A DNA stretch of 64,000 nucleotides from Elmis aenea (GCA_947652605.1 OX393578.1:36709470-36773469), one strand, 5' to 3'; shown: positions 11,986 through 60,685, counted from the first letter of the stretch. Made by a program: numbers and translations. Notes: generated from the letters alone by a model not told the origin.

Positions 11986-13799
11986 TCATTCCCCATTTAT
12001 AAATACATCATTTATGAGCCCTTAAATTTCCCTATCACGCGGTATATAAATTGGTTTTTTTCTTAGGACAGACCTTTTTATGAAATACGCGAACATAAAC
12101 TTTTTTTAAACAGTTGAATATATCTGAAACCTAACAATATATTTGAAAAGAACTGGCGACCCACTGAATATATTGCTATTAACACTAAAGTTCTGTAACT
12201 TAAAATTAAGAAGTTACAGGGTTAGGAAGTTTTTATCAAGACACCCTGTATAACAATATTAAATTTAATAATCCTAAAATTACAACGTCTTTGTCATTTT
12301 TGTAATTAAAAAAAGGAATTTTTTTCCGTTGCTTTTGGTGGTGCTTGCAATTACAAAAATATAAGGAATTAATCAGATTGTTTTTTTTTCTGTTATAGTG
12401 CCATGGTTATTTTTCCTAGTTAGTGGCTGTATTAGAAGTTACCATAAATATTCATTTAACAGAAAATGAACCAATAGAAGTTCTTTATGAAATTATACGT
12501 TTTCTGCATTAGTTTTTGTAAACATAATTGTTATTAATATACTGTTTTACTGCCAGATGTACCTACACATTTTTTATTAATTTTGTTTTTTTTTACTTTA
12601 TTTGTTTTTCATTACTGCTTTTGTTTTCGTGTGCTGTTAGATAAATAGCTGTCGTTGAATACAGGTAAAACGCTGCAGGCTTTACATCAGATTCTGTGCA
12701 AAAGGGTTTCATTTAGAAATATCACGACGAAACTTTGCAACTCTGACGTCATTAGATATGCTAGTTTTTTTAATAAATGTAATTAAAAGCAAATTTTACT
12801 ATCTTACTGTTGTAAGAAAATTTTAATAAAATTAGGTATTATTAACAAAAATATCATCGACTTTATTTTTTTTTTTGCCTGATCTAATTTACGTATATTC
12901 TTTGATAAGCGAAAATATTTTTTACTATAAAAATCGTTAAGTAGGTAATTAATCGTGTATTCCAAGAATTTCCGGCTTGTAGGCTATTATATTAGATGTA
13001 TACTTGTTGCATACAAGAGTTATGTAAATTATGTACCTACACACTAAATATAAACAAGTTGGTATTGACGTAGTTATTTCTGTAACGTATTTCTAATAGT
13101 TTTGAACAACAGACAATAAAACAAATGTATATGCTCTAGAAGTGGTAGACAAATTAAAATATTTGCAACGCCCCTTTTTTTAAAAATTAAAAGTCAATTT
13201 TAAATACACACATATAAGATATTGTGAAAAAGTAATAACGTATATTTTAACAAAGGAGCGATATTTTTTTTAAATTAAAATTGTCCATTCATACATGTTA
13301 TACTACGTATAAAGAAAAGAAGAAACCAATATCGCCGGAGGCCTCACAAAAGATGTTCTTTTTTCTAAGAAATCAGACACGACTTCATCATTATTGTGCT
13401 TGTGATATTCAACTCATAACGTTACGTAAAATGTACAGTAATGATAATAAAAATGATATCAAGAGTCTAATGGGAATCTGAATCGTGGCAAGAAAAAAGT
13501 TGTCACAAAGACTTCGCTAAATAGCGTCTTGGAACGTATTGCGTCTGAGAAAAAAAAAGTGCGTAATTTCAAAGCCAGCATTTCGTTTTGCAGCTAAACA
13601 AAAAACATTAGAAACATCAAGTCACTTTTATGTATAGTGTGGCGACTTCTATTGGCTCTTTTTGCTATATTACTCGCTATTGAAATGGGCTATTTTAAAT
13701 CTTAAATATTTACATGACAGAGAATGTTGTTTTAAGTCGTATGAAACAAATACAATAGCATTCGATGTAATATTTTTTAACTTTTTAACACAACATTAC
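11986..13799. other. Non-coding, one decayed repeat end
   Basis: ACACCCTGTATA at about 12241 is the typical end of a dispersed insect repeat; the rest of that copy is not clear. A 66-codon + strand frame at 13281 has no recognisable motif. No exon seen. Confidence 0.35.
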
Positions 13800-14345
13800 T
13801 AATACTAAGGTAACCATCATATCGCTGCACACATTTTTCATAACTTGGTGTTAGTTCGCCCATCACATGCTGCAACATGTCCACGGAAATTTACGAGCGA
13901 ATCCTTTGTCTCCCTAGATGTTTCGCAATGAAGGATCTCTAAAGTATTCAAGTATCCCTACAAAAAAAAAAAACGCATGCTATCAGATCTGGCGGTCTTG
14001 CGGACCATAGAATATCTCCTTACCTGAAGACGAAGCGATTTGGAAAGAAATATCGCAAAATGTTCATTGTAATGCGGAATGTCTGCTCGTTGGGTGCTCG
14101 GCAATCTAAAGTGTCAAAAAAGCTTCACGAACTTTGGATATACCGCTTGCTGTTAATATAACATGATTCCTCATGAAAGGATCGACGGACTCAAATAAAG
14201 AATTCGCCGCGAAGTGTCTCCAATTTCTTTGGGCATGTTGCACTGTGTATGGTGCGGTCTACGACCAAGACATGAAGAATTAGTGCACCGAAATGGAGGT
14301 CACGTTAAAAACGTCGTATTTAAAGCTTAAGAACTTAATCATCTC
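13800..14345 (-). pseudogene. Tc1/mariner-superfamily transposase remnant
   Basis: Read on the - strand, the sequence around 14010..13950 gives WSARPPDLIA then FFF, matching the family signature WPxRSPDLxPxDFFLWG. Upstream pieces resemble the region before it. Several stops and frameshifts make it non-functional. Confidence 0.5.
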
Positions 14346-14413
14346 AGATTTAAAGGCACCCATTTCAATGGGCCACCTTTTATACATACCAGGAATTGGT
14401 TGTTTTATATAGA

Positions 14414-14763
14414 ACTAGCGATTCCGGAGCCCCTTCGGGGCTCCTTCACCGCTAGATCCCGGCTTGCGCGTAGAAGGTTCGAGCGTTTAAACGTTACGTC
14501 GAATTGACAAATTGTCAAATTTTGACGAAATTTTCGCTCCAGACGACCCGATTTAAATGTTGTGTGTAAGATTTTGGCACGTTTTCCTCAATATCTTTTC
14601 CGGACGATTCTTTTGGGAATTCTCATATAGCCTATGTTCTTTCCATGGTCCTATAGATTGTCTGTGCCAAATTTGGTCAGGATCGGATGAATGGTATAGG
14701 AATGCATAAAGGACAAACATCCATACAAACATACATACATTCATTTTTATATATATATAGATT
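14414..14763 (+). mobile_element. SINE-like/short non-LTR element, copy 2
   Basis: It starts ACTAGCG with a GC-rich head containing the palindrome GAGCCCCTTCGGGGCTC and GGTTCGAGC, which resembles a pol III B box. It shares with copy 1 the block from TTTTGGGAATTCT through GTGCCAAATTTGGTCAGGAT to the CATA-repeat tail and TATATATATAGAT. Confidence 0.6.
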
Positions 14764-14768
14764 TATGT

Positions 14769-15260
14769 ACAGGGTGGGCAAATTTCGATGTTTTAATAGG
14801 AAATCTCGATAACTATAAGAGATCAAAAAACGGACCGCGCATCCTCGATCTCTTTTTTCGAGAAAAAGTTAATGGTGAAAACTAAAATTGGTTATCGTCT
14901 TTTGTTTTCGAGTTATCGCCGATAACTCGATTTTTCGATTTTTCGTTTTATGACTGTGTCTCGCTTGTTTATGAAAATAAACAAAAATAATTTTGACGTT
15001 CTACAGGCACTTTTTTGATAAAAATGCAGTGGCGTAGTCAATTTTTCAAAAAAAAAACCGAAATTCGAGTTGTGACATAAAGTTGTATTTTTTTAAATAG
15101 AACTCATAGTTGGCTATGACTTATTTAAATTTCTTATTTTTTTGTCATTCCAAATATATAAGGGTTGATGTATTTATTTTTAATAATACGCAAGTTACGG
15201 AGGTTTTTTAGTTATTTTTTAAAACAAAATTATAGTAGGCTGTGAAAACAAAAACAAAAC
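14769..15260 (+). repeat. Dispersed repeat beginning ACAGGGTGGGCAAATTTCG
   Basis: It starts at ACAGGGTGGGCAAATTTCGA and contains TTCGAGTTATCGCCGATAAC and ATGCAGTGGCGTAG. The same sequence occurs reversed at 26200..26612 and partly at 25073..25600. No coding capacity. Confidence 0.65.
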
Positions 15261-17604
15261 AAGGTGTAAAACATTTAAAAACTCATTTGGTACAAGTTAC
15301 GAAGGTTTTGTAATTTGTTGTTGTGATAAACATTATATTATAGAACGAACGTTAATGTAAACAAACCAAATGACAATTATTATGAATAAAGTTTTAATTA
15401 ATCATTTCATTTCTATAGCGACCGCCACACTGACATTATTATATATAAAATTATAACCTGCAACGAAATATATACCATTCTTTTAGGCTTTTATATACAA
15501 TGCAATTAAATTATTTGATTAAAATATTAACGCAATTTTAATTAATTAAATTAATTAAATTAATTTTACAATTTGATATTGACATTGACATTATTTTCAC
15601 CACTAGTGGCGAAAATATTTTTGCCACTAGAGACGAAAGTAAAACTTTCATGTAGTGTAGGCAGTGAGAAAATGACAACTTTCATATACATGAGTAGAAA
15701 GAAAAGTTTTTCAAGATTATTTTTGCAGTATAAAATCGTCTTAAGAAATTAGCTCGACAAGTGCTTTCTTTTAATCGTCGATAATAGTTAAGATAACCAG
15801 CATCCCATCTAAATCCTTGGTTGCCTACATTTTCTTATAATGTAAACAAGGACGGATCGAAATAAATAAATATTAATCTCACAATAAAATCTTTGTCCCT
15901 TCAATCATCAAATACACAAACAGCAGCAGAATCCGTTTAATGAAAACCTTCATCTGTTTCTTAGAGACCCATCTGACAAAAGGATATAAATTAATTCATT
16001 TATTAATTTCGGAACTTGCTAGTTTCGCTATATTTCGCGAAAACGTCATGGTATTTGCTTAATATGTCTAGAGTTTTTAAAGATATAAAGGAGTAGGGTC
16101 TTCCTTTAGTGCTACATCATATATTAGCGTTTGTCGATCAATCTTCTTCACCATCGGGACTGTAATTTCTGAGCTCATATTTCATCCCCAAGAAATCTAT
16201 AAACGAATTATACCATCGGGAACGTTCTTCCAATTTTCAGTTATCACACTGCAAAAAAAAACACGATCGTAATGTTTTTTGTTAAGATGATAAAAACAAC
16301 GTAAAGCGGATCCAAGAAAACCGGTAGAGAATGGAATTGAACGTTATAGAACTTATTGCAAAAGCTCCTTATGTACAACCTTTCTGAAAAATTCATGCTA
16401 TGGTCGTTGGAACTAAAACACTGTCGACAACTATTTTGCTGTGTATTTCTAAAATGATAAATAAAAATAACTTTTTTAAGTGATTCGTGTAAAAATATTG
16501 CGGTAGAATGCTTTTATAGTAGTTGCTAGTGTTAAAGCGGTTGTAGTGTTAGTAAAAAGGAGTTTTAGATTAAACAGTTGCACGAACTGACTATTGCTAG
16601 GCAACGAAGTATTCCAATCGGTTAAATAAAATATAAGTGAGTAAAACAAAATACTTTTTTGAAAAACTTTTTTGGCGATAAAAGTAGTTCAATTTTTAAT
16701 ATTACCCTTGACTATAATAATTATAGTCAACGATATTACTATGGTTTATAAATCATATTTAATTAAACGCTTATACAAATACAATTAATAATTATGATTA
16801 TTAAGTATATTTTAAAGGTAAGCATATTTTTGTTCAAAATTTTATTAAGTATCGTTTTTACACGCACCCATGTATAGCGAAAATAATATGGTGGCTCAGG
16901 GCCACACTAGCTAGTTTGATCTTTTAATGCTTCTTACTTTTTTGGTATTTTTTCTTCACCTACATACCTCTGCCTGCTAAATTAAATATAATATAAATAA
17001 ATAAAGAATCCAATGTAAACAAATTATCCACGCAAAAAATATTGTAAGCTTGTACTACACTGTGTCAAAATTTCACCCAAATTACGATTTATTCTGCTAT
17101 ATTTTATAAAATTTCACATCGTGCACCTCTTCAGTGACATGTTTTGTTTTACCTGTCAAAATCGGAACTTTACATAATTGTGGAAATTGCTGCGTTGAAA
17201 ATTTTACCGGTTAACCTTCCCTTTATTTAATTTGTTTACATCTGTAGCAGATTAAAGTGAATTTTCGCCACGGGAATTTGATACATTAAGTTGTTGAATT
17301 CCTACCAGTGGAGCTTTTATTACTAACTTCCTTCGATTTTTTTCGATTGATAACGCTTTCAAAACACGGAAATGTGCACTACATTACCACGCGACTTCTT
17401 ATTTTGCCAGGAATACAAAACTAAAGCAATTAATTGGAAGAAACTTAGTTTGTAGAAAGAAAACAAACGCACAGCGGATAACCTAATAAAAGTTTTAAAA
17501 CTGTTAAGCAACCCTAAATTATTACATTAGTGCCCTACTTCACATAGTTTTATCTCTTTTTGTTTATTAGCAACATTTAAAATGCATTTATATGTTTATA
17601 CATA
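15261..17604. other. Non-coding, nothing recognised
   Basis: AT-rich. Small mirrored motif CACTAGTGGCGAAAA / TTTGCCACTAG near 15600. No exon or transposon end that I can support. Confidence 0.35.
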
Positions 17605-18330
17605 TACAGGGTGATTGATTACGACCGGGCCTTAGAAATATATGAAGAATGAAAAAGGGTATTGATCTGAAATTTTGGTTATGATCATAATGGCATCTGA
17701 TCTGTTTAATGAAAATATTTTCAAGATGGCGGCACTTCCGGAAATACCGGAAGTTGACGTCTCCTTTCTTATTTCAAATACAATGGTCTATTTTTTATTG
17801 CGTATTTGGATTTAAAACGTTATTTTAGAGGGACTTTTGATGGCATTTCTTATACCTAAGTGTAGTCGTTTTTTAGATTTTTGGACTTTTTTTTGATTTT
17901 CCTTGTGATACTTAAAAGGAGTATTATCTACAGCCGCCATTTTTAAAGATAAAACGCTTAAATTTAGACTATGCATAGAACAAACCTTGGAGTTCATGCT
18001 GGAATTTTTCCAATCGAGGGAGTCCAAAATTTAATTTTCTTTTAATACAACTTCACACCAATAAAACTCGCTTGTTTCAAATACAATGCCCAATTTTTTT
18101 TTTTCATTTTCTTATGCAAAAGTACATTCTGTATCAATCTGTATTAGCGTTTCTTATACCTATCTATGCAACAATTTTGGAGTTATTAAGAATTTTTGAT
18201 AAAGTTAAGAGAAATTTCATTAAACAGATCAGCTGCCATTATGGTCATAACCAAAATTTCAGATCAATACCCTTTTTCATTCTTTATAGGAGTATATTTT
18301 TAAGGCCCGTTCCTAATCAATCACCCTGTA
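17605..18330. mobile_element. TIR element, TACAGGGTGATTGATTA family, full copy
   Basis: Ends TACAGGGTGATTGATTACGA and GAACGGGCCTTA-type sequence are mirrored at 18301..18330 (TAAGGCCCGTTCC, AATCAATCACCCTGTA). Internal inverted copies of GTTTAATGAAAATATTTTC and CTTCCGGAAATACCGG lie near the left. A 117-codon + frame inside it is not similar to a known transposase. Confidence 0.7.
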
Positions 18331-19328
18331 TACAATGTGATCCAGATCCAAATATAAACCAGAAATGTTGTAGGTTTATTAAAAAGCGAAAAATATTGGG
18401 TATTCGCTTAAATTTCAACAAGTAAGGTTGTTACTTCCCATCAAACACAAATTTATTAAAAAGTTTGTGTTTTTCTCTAAATTTTTGCAATTTTTGACTT
18501 AAAACTTAAGCCATGTTATTAAGTAATTATTTAAAATATTAAAGAAAAACAAAGTTAAACCATTCAATATTATATGGGCCAAAGCCCAATTTTCTGCAAA
18601 TGTCACTAAAATTACTCTATATGTAGTTTTTATTTAATAAAATGGAATGAACTAATATTAAAAATGTTTAAAATGTAAAAAAATGCGATAAAAGACGTAA
18701 AGTGGCGGGCATATTTTGTAAATTACCTGTAATCTAGACGTTCAAACTAAAAGTGTGAAAACTGTTTCCAGACATCTTAAAAATACATTAAGCGAATCTT
18801 GGTTTTCATTTCTATTATTCTCTTTTTTACAGTTTGCTTTGATGGCTTTTAAATCTTTTATGTCCTTATGATTTTTGTCTGCTTGGCGTCGCGCCGTTTT
18901 ATTTTTTTATTACACATCTTATTGTTGTTAAAAATTTACATAGTTGATGTCATTTATTCGTTTTAGAGCAGTTTTATATGAAATTTAATGCAAAAAGTGT
19001 AACAAATACATTTATATTACTTTAGAAACAGCGACGTTCCAATTAACAGATAAAAAAGCTGTGTATGTATAAAATGTTAAGTGTTTATAAAAAGACGCAT
19101 TCCCACGTTAGAGTGTTTACCATATACTTTGTTCAATCCATGGCTAAAAATATTTTCTAGTCTGTTAAGATCACAAAAAAAATGAAATAGTGCTAACCAA
19201 ATAAACTTTGATGTATTCCGGGCAATTTTATTATTAAGTAGCGTGTTTTTACAGCTTCCCTAACAAAGTGACCTAATTTATCTACGTTGTTTATCCACTG
19301 AACTTAAATTACTTTTCTTTTGTTACAG
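18331..19328. other. Non-coding up to the Galphao acceptor
   Basis: AT-rich. Ends in a pyrimidine-rich tract and TTGTTACAG. I looked here for the 43-nt exon encoding the P-loop end (GKSTIVKQMK) and did not find it. Confidence 0.4.
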
Positions 19329-54373
<35,045 letters not shown>

Positions 54374-57300
54374 ATACCCTATATTTATTATTCCTTCTTT
54401 CAAGTTACACCGGACTTTAGTCAGCGGTTGAAATGCCAGTATGCGAGTGAATCGGTAGTATTGATAAATTTATCTTCCAGTTCAACATTTTCAAATTTTC
54501 CGCTACTCAGTATTTTATTACACAAGCACAAGCTTTTAACGATGGCAGTATGTTGTAGGCACAGTTTGACCGATTCAATTTCAATTCGACTGAAACTATA
54601 TGCGACTGAAAATGTTGAAAATGGTGTATAAAGTTTATAATGTACCAAAGCTCCAGTGAGTTGTCAAAATGTGTTCTTCTTTGTTAATCATTTGTTTAGG
54701 TAATGGAAGAAGTCGATGATATATAAACATTCGAAATTAGTGGTAGCTTTCTGTGCTTATTGTCGATATCGAACGACTCGCTTTTTGTGCACAATGTTGG
54801 GTTAAATTTTCTAACAACAAACATGTGATAACCAACTTCACTGCATTTATTTTATATATAAATATTTGTTTTCTTAACTTACACTTTATTGTTTAAGTAC
54901 ATTTGAGATATAATTTGAATGTAGATTTTTGACGCTATATTTTATTATTACGTATATATTTTTATTTGCGCACATTTTGGTAACTTTAAGCACAAAATAT
55001 ATGATGCACGAACATAACAAACGCAAAGTTTTGTAAATGGGCTCTGCATTTAAACCCAACATTGTTAAACAAATGATAAATTTTCACAGTTTGTATAAAA
55101 GTATGTAAGCATGAACGTAAGACTAGTGCCATAAGAAAGATTGCATTTATTAATTAATGTATTATGAAAAATTTAGCATAGTTATGACATTTTTGTAAAT
55201 TATTTTGTTTTATTAGTCTACATATTATTATTTCGTATAGTATATATAAACGTTATTTATGTTTTACGATCTTTAATAACATTCTACCTACATATTACCA
55301 ACTAACTAAATATTATTTTAGTTACCAGTCTGTTAATAATATATGTTATTTTACAAATGATGTTTGACCAAATTATTAATTTTTGGCTCAAATAGTCGTC
55401 TATGTATAAATAAAATAGCGTAATATGAAATTCTAATTCTAGGTATATCCTTACATGTATTTGGTTTTGTTTTAATGCAACAGGATAATGGGAAAATAAA
55501 AAGATACATTCAAAGTTTGATTTGTGCTGTATTCGTTGATCAGTACCATGTCACACAGAAATCAGGTAAAAATTATGGACCGAAAATTAGATAAAAAATA
55601 TACTATACATTTATTGTGTACATAAAATATATGAGGCTTTAGCAAATATACAGTAGCCGCAAATATATTTAGAATATACGTACATTTATTCTATTATTTT
55701 TATTACATGCAAACAAATTTTATTTTTATCATCGCATTTTTTAACGAAAGTTTAGCTAATTTATGTATGATACATTCCTTAAGTTTTGCTGTGTCTCTTT
55801 ATTGACATAATAATAAAAGAATTGTTTTATTTGTATTTGTCTTCAATAACAAATTTTAAACTTTTAGTCAAAACATCTTTGATATTAATAAGACACCTTT
55901 ATACACCCCAAATTTAATACTGTTCCGTTATGATGTAAATCGTAGGACTAAAATTAAATAGGTTTGGAGGACATGTTCAGGAAGTGTTAAAAAGAGATTG
56001 TTACAATAAATGCTGTATTATTAAAGTTTTAATGTAACCAAATCGTAATAAAAGTATTACCAGTTTAAAATAATTTATTCCTGGTTACTGGATACTGTTA
56101 ACAATGGTGACGACGACATTAACAAGTGGGGTGTTTAAATTAAAGTCGGAGATTAACGTTACAAAATTATACCAAATTAATAAATAAATCTTCTATTTTA
56201 ATTTTTCTTTTGTTACAAAATTACATCAGAATTGTGACTTCTTTGATGCTGAGTATAAAAAACTTTCCTATCATAAGTGATTAATAGAGGGAACAAATAA
56301 AACAATTTTTTTATGCAGTGTGAAATATTCTAATGCAGTGAGTCACATATGCACAACATAAGTATTCACAAAAATATTTTTCTATTCAAACATTTTGTTA
56401 GTTTGTTTATATTTATTTTTACTTATACTTTTTCAATTTTATTTAATACTTTTATGTTAATGCATATTTGTTTCACTATTTTTTGCGACATTCAAAACAA
56501 TCATACATTATAAAATAACAAACTAACAGATAATTAAATGGTATGTGAATTGTTATATTAATATATCTAGATTTTTTTTAATGGATGCATAACTTATATC
56601 ACATCATATGTTTTAATGAGCTAACATTCGTTGCATGAAATTCATTAAAAATTAAATGATTTTTCGATTATTTTTAAATAAATAAAATAAAGTAGTATTT
56701 TGGTAATTAATATGCCCATTACAAAAAGTGCATACAAAGACAATTTCTGTTGACCTGCTTAAAAAAATATATCTCAGGGAGCCTTTTGTGCAATTACTAT
56801 CAAGCTGCAAATGTAAGCTGCTTAACACAAATATCAAACAGTTTTTATATCCTTTTAAATAGCCAGCATTAATAGAAAATCAAAATTTTTTAACACCATA
56901 TAAAATTAACATTGTTAATTTTAAGAAATTAAAAATCGTTTAGTAAAAAAACAGCCAAAGAGATACCATTAACTTGTGTATGAAGTAGCCTGTATTGATT
57001 ATGCTATTTTAAATTGTTTTACAACAAAAATTACTTTTAAATTTTAATAAACCAATTATAATTTAATTATACTTTTGGGCCAATTGTTTTCTATTGTGAA
57101 TGTTCTTGTTCATGCTCAATTAAAATGTATGTATTGTGTATGTAGGATTATGTATTCTCTTTTTTGTAAGATATATTTATTTGATGTATACAGAATTAAA
57201 CCGTTCTGTAATTTTAATGAGAGATATTGTTATAGTGGTCATTATTTCTAGTCAAAACTTATCTTCGCATTGGACATTTTGCTCTAACCAAAATTGAAAT

Positions 57301-58150
57301 GTATTTAGAAGAAATGCCTTTTTTGAAGCTCATGAGTAAACTTTTATAAATGAATATAATTTTATTTTTTTTATGAGCGGACAAGGCAATACCAACTTTT
57401 AAATCACCATGTTTAATAAGTCACACTACAGTGTATTTCACATCTACACCGCTAGTGGAAAGGTAGTCCAAAATGGACATGTAACAATCGTATTTAATGC
57501 TGTTTTGTAGGGGAAAAAATGCAGTTCTTTATGATTACATGTATCGATATGTTTATACATGTATGTTTATATTTTGATCCGAAATCATGAACATAAAACA
57601 CTAAACTACCTAGAGCATTTCGTTTTGAGGTGTCGTTATAGTTTGGTATTTGTAGATGAAACGAATTATTCCAAAGGTACGACCTTTTAAATGAAAGTCT
57701 CTATCATTATTTAACCTTAAATATTTCTCAAATTAAGCTTAAGTATTCTATCCATTTAATCCACTTTTTTATACTTTAACGTCTCACGATTTTAAGACTT
57801 ATCGTTTGTTTTAGTTTTTTTGTACAAACATTCTGCTCACAAAAAAAATTGTCTACACTTTCGAGAAAATCGTGGGGTGTTTTAAGTTTTTGTCATTATG
57901 CACTGCATAAAATTAAATTGTTGCTTAGTTGTGAAATAATAAAATTAATAATAAGATGATCATATAATAGTAATAATACAGTGCTAGACTCGCATTGAAT
58001 GATGTACATGTTTTCCAGATATCAAGTAAATGTAACATTCATAACAGAGGTTGTTCTCTCATTGTATGTTTGTTTCTCTGTGATGTGAATACGATAAATA
58101 AATTTTACCCATTTCGATGCATTCTTTTATTCATTAAATATAATGAGTAG
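54374..58150 (+). other. Probable Galphao 3' UTR and downstream flank, no transposon recognised
   Basis: This 3.8-kb AT-rich stretch follows the stop codon. I recognise no coding exon and no transposon end in it, unlike the rest of the window. AATAAA hexamers occur at 55409, 55495 and 58097, so the 3' UTR could be about 1.0 kb or up to 3.7 kb long. The octamer TGTACATA, a match to the Pumilio consensus, is at 55617. The short open frames here have no recognisable similarity. The UTR call is inference from position. Confidence 0.45.
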
Positions 58151-58181
58151 CAAATTATTACCTGATAAAGTGACCCTTACC

Positions 58182-58277
58182 AGTAGGGGTGGGCGATATC
58201 GATATTTCGATATCGAATATCGATATCAAAATTATATCGATATTTAATGAAATATCTATATATCGCCCACCCCTACT
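58182..58277. mobile_element. Short MITE with 17-bp perfect TIRs
   Basis: AGTAGGGGTGGGCGATA at 58182 is exactly mirrored at the right end, finishing at 58277. The inside is made of CGATATCGATAT-type palindromic repeats. Small enough to be a hairpin relic. Confidence 0.7.
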
Positions 58278-58299
58278 AATCAGCATGTAATTGCATAAC

Positions 58300-58990
58300 T
58301 ATAAGGTGACCAGACATACAGCATTGTGCTGTATTATACAGTATTTTTATCTCATATACAGCATCAAAAAGTGTACAGCATTTTGTACAGTGTACAGAAC
58401 AAATCGATTCATTAAAAACAAAGTACAGAGAAAGATTAGATGATAATTACGTGCCAATAGGGATTAAAAATGATTTAAGAAACCTAGATAAAAATGGCAA
58501 TATTAATAAAACTTGGTTTATGTCACATCAAAAATGTCTACAGTCTCCAATATTTAGAATTGTGGTAATCACAATTTACAGATATTCAAAACTTTTATTG
58601 GATCGAACTAAAAAATCCATAACTTGGAATGATGTAGAAAAATATAAAAAAATTCTTTCTCATTTTCCAAATGAAGCTATAAAAGAAAACGATTTATTTG
58701 ATGAACTATCATATTTAAAAATTTTTATTAATAATAAAAAGATATTAAATTGGAACGAGAAAAAGACTTCCTCTAATATTAGATGGGTAGAAATATTTGG
58801 TCATTTTAATTCTGGATTTGTTTCACATCATAACATAAAAAAATTGTTGAATTTTCACTCTGCTTACCAGGAACAAACGCCGCCACTGAAAGGATTTTTT
58901 CATTAATGAACAAATTATGAACATCAGAGAAAACCCAGCTAAATATTGATACAATTAAAGCATTGTTAACTGTAAAAACTAATATTACAG
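58300..58990 (+). pseudogene. hAT-superfamily transposase remnant
   Basis: An open frame from 58451 (151 codons) includes NGNINKTWFMSHQKCLQSPI and WVEIFGHFNSGF. After a frameshift the sequence reads LPGTNAATERIFSLMNKL, a stop, then TSEKTQLNIDTIKALLTVKT, the hAT C-terminal dimerisation block (usual form P.tNA.vERiFS.mN). The N-terminal zinc finger and most catalytic residues are missing. GGTGACCAGACATACAGCA just upstream may be its 5' end. Confidence 0.75.
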
Positions 58991-59159
58991 CTAACTGAAG
59001 AATTTTTAAAAGAAGTATCAACTAACAATGAGTTATTAAAAAAATTCATTTTGCATACAATATTTATAACAGGTAGAATAAATAAATATAGATTTTGGTT
59101 TATGTTGTATAGTTTCTAACATACAACTTAGTTAAACTTTTCATTTCATAATAGAAGAT

Positions 59160-60475
59160 TGGAATTTAGCTATCATTATGCCATTACATAAAAAAGGGGA
59201 CACCATGGACTGTTGGAATTACAGGGGAATATCATTACTATCTGTAGCGGGGAAGGTGTGCGAAAGAATTTTGGAAAACAGGCTAAGATCTCAATTAGAA
59301 AAAAACAATCATGGACAATGGGCAGGCCTCAGACCAGGTAGGAGCACGCTGGACTGGATTTTTTGCCTAAGACAAATATCAGAAAGGATACTAAGAGGCA
59401 CAAAAGTGTATACCTTTGTGCAATAGATCTTCAGAAGGCATTCGATTCAATTCCTAGAAATAAAATATGGTTTTCATTAGGAAACAGAAACATTGACCAA
59501 GATTTAATAAGAGCAATTAAGAGTGTCTATAGCAAGACCAAAAGTGTAGTAAGAACAGGAGGGGAATATACGGATATTACGGATACATTCCTGACTTACA
59601 AATGGGTGAGATAAGAAAGTATGCTGAGCCCCACACTATTCATAACAGAGATGGATGATATAGCAAAGAAGGCCAGTGCATTAGCAAGAGGGATTCAGGT
59701 GGGCACTTGAAAGTTGATGTCAAAGTGAAGGAATTTTTATAAGCGGACGACTTAATTTTAGCTGCCCCAAATGAAATAGAACTACAAAGAACGGTGGACA
59801 TATGGAAAGAACATCTTTATGAATTCAGCCTGAAAATAAATAATGACAAATCAGTGATAATAGTAATATCAAGAGAGGGGGAAAACATCGACATAACCAT
59901 TGATGAACACAGTTTAAACACGACTAAAAATCTGAAATACCTGGGTTCGATTATAAACAATTAAAGAAGTATAGAACAAGAAATTAATAATAGAATAAAG
60001 GCTGTGAATAATTTATTCTACTTATTGAAAAAGGTATCCTTAAACAAACAAAAGTTGGATTGTATAACTCTGTTTTCATACCTACGCTAATATATAGAAG
60101 CAAATCTTGGACCCTCACAAACAGATTAAAATCAAACATTGTAGCAGCAGAGAAGAGGGTTTTGGAGAATAGAAGGGGTTACTAGATTAGATAAAATCAA
60201 TAACGAAGAGATTAGGAAGAGACTCGAAGTGGATCTAATCATTCAAAAAATAGAAGAAAGACAAAACTGGTTTGGGCACCTAATCAGAATGAAGGATGGG
60301 AATCCTGTAAAAGCAATATGGGACGCAGGCTGGGATAGAAAAAATAGCAGAGGAAGACCACGTAGAAGCTGGAACCAAGAAGTGGGACAAGAATTGTCAA
60401 GGAAGAGCACCACATGGAATGAAGCAAAATTAGCCAAGAACAGAATTAAATGGAAAAAGTTCTGCAAATGAGAAG
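59160..60475 (+). pseudogene. Non-LTR retrotransposon reverse transcriptase, broken
   Basis: Reads PLHKKGDTMDCWNYRGISLL (RT domain start), GLRPGRSTLDWIFCLRQI, then after a frameshift near 59410 AIDLQKAFDSIPRNKIW, then ADDLILAAPNEIEL, LKYLGSIINN, and a C-terminal part with NWFGHLIRMKDGNPVKAIW and GRPRRSWNQEV. The residue before ADD in the catalytic YADD box is a stop codon (TAA) here. Several other stops and frameshifts, no endonuclease domain, so a dead, 5'-truncated copy. Confidence 0.9.
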
Positions 60476-60534
60476 AGACAACTAACTATATCTCAAAATA
60501 TTCAATTTACTATTACTTTTTGATACATCCACGA

Positions 60535-60685
60535 ACTTTATTTTTCACGCGGCACCAGCTTCCCAATACCCGTATCGTAGAAGTTCGCCGCCAGTGACTT
60601 ATTGCCATTGCATCGACTGTTGCAGTAGCAAATTTTAAGTAGGAATTCCACATTTCATCTCCTGTCACAATATGGTACTTCATTC
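60535..60685 (-). pseudogene. Mariner-like transposase fragment
   Basis: The - strand gives HIVTGDEMWNSYL (usual IVTGDEKW, with a catalytic Asp) and, in another frame, AANFYDTGIGKLVPREK, typical of the C-terminal end of mariner-type transposases. The two are joined with a large internal deletion. Confidence 0.6.

Noticed and set aside
18072..18425. 117-codon + frame as a transposase
   Set aside because: It spans the end of the TACAGGGTGATTG element into flanking DNA and lacks transposase motifs.
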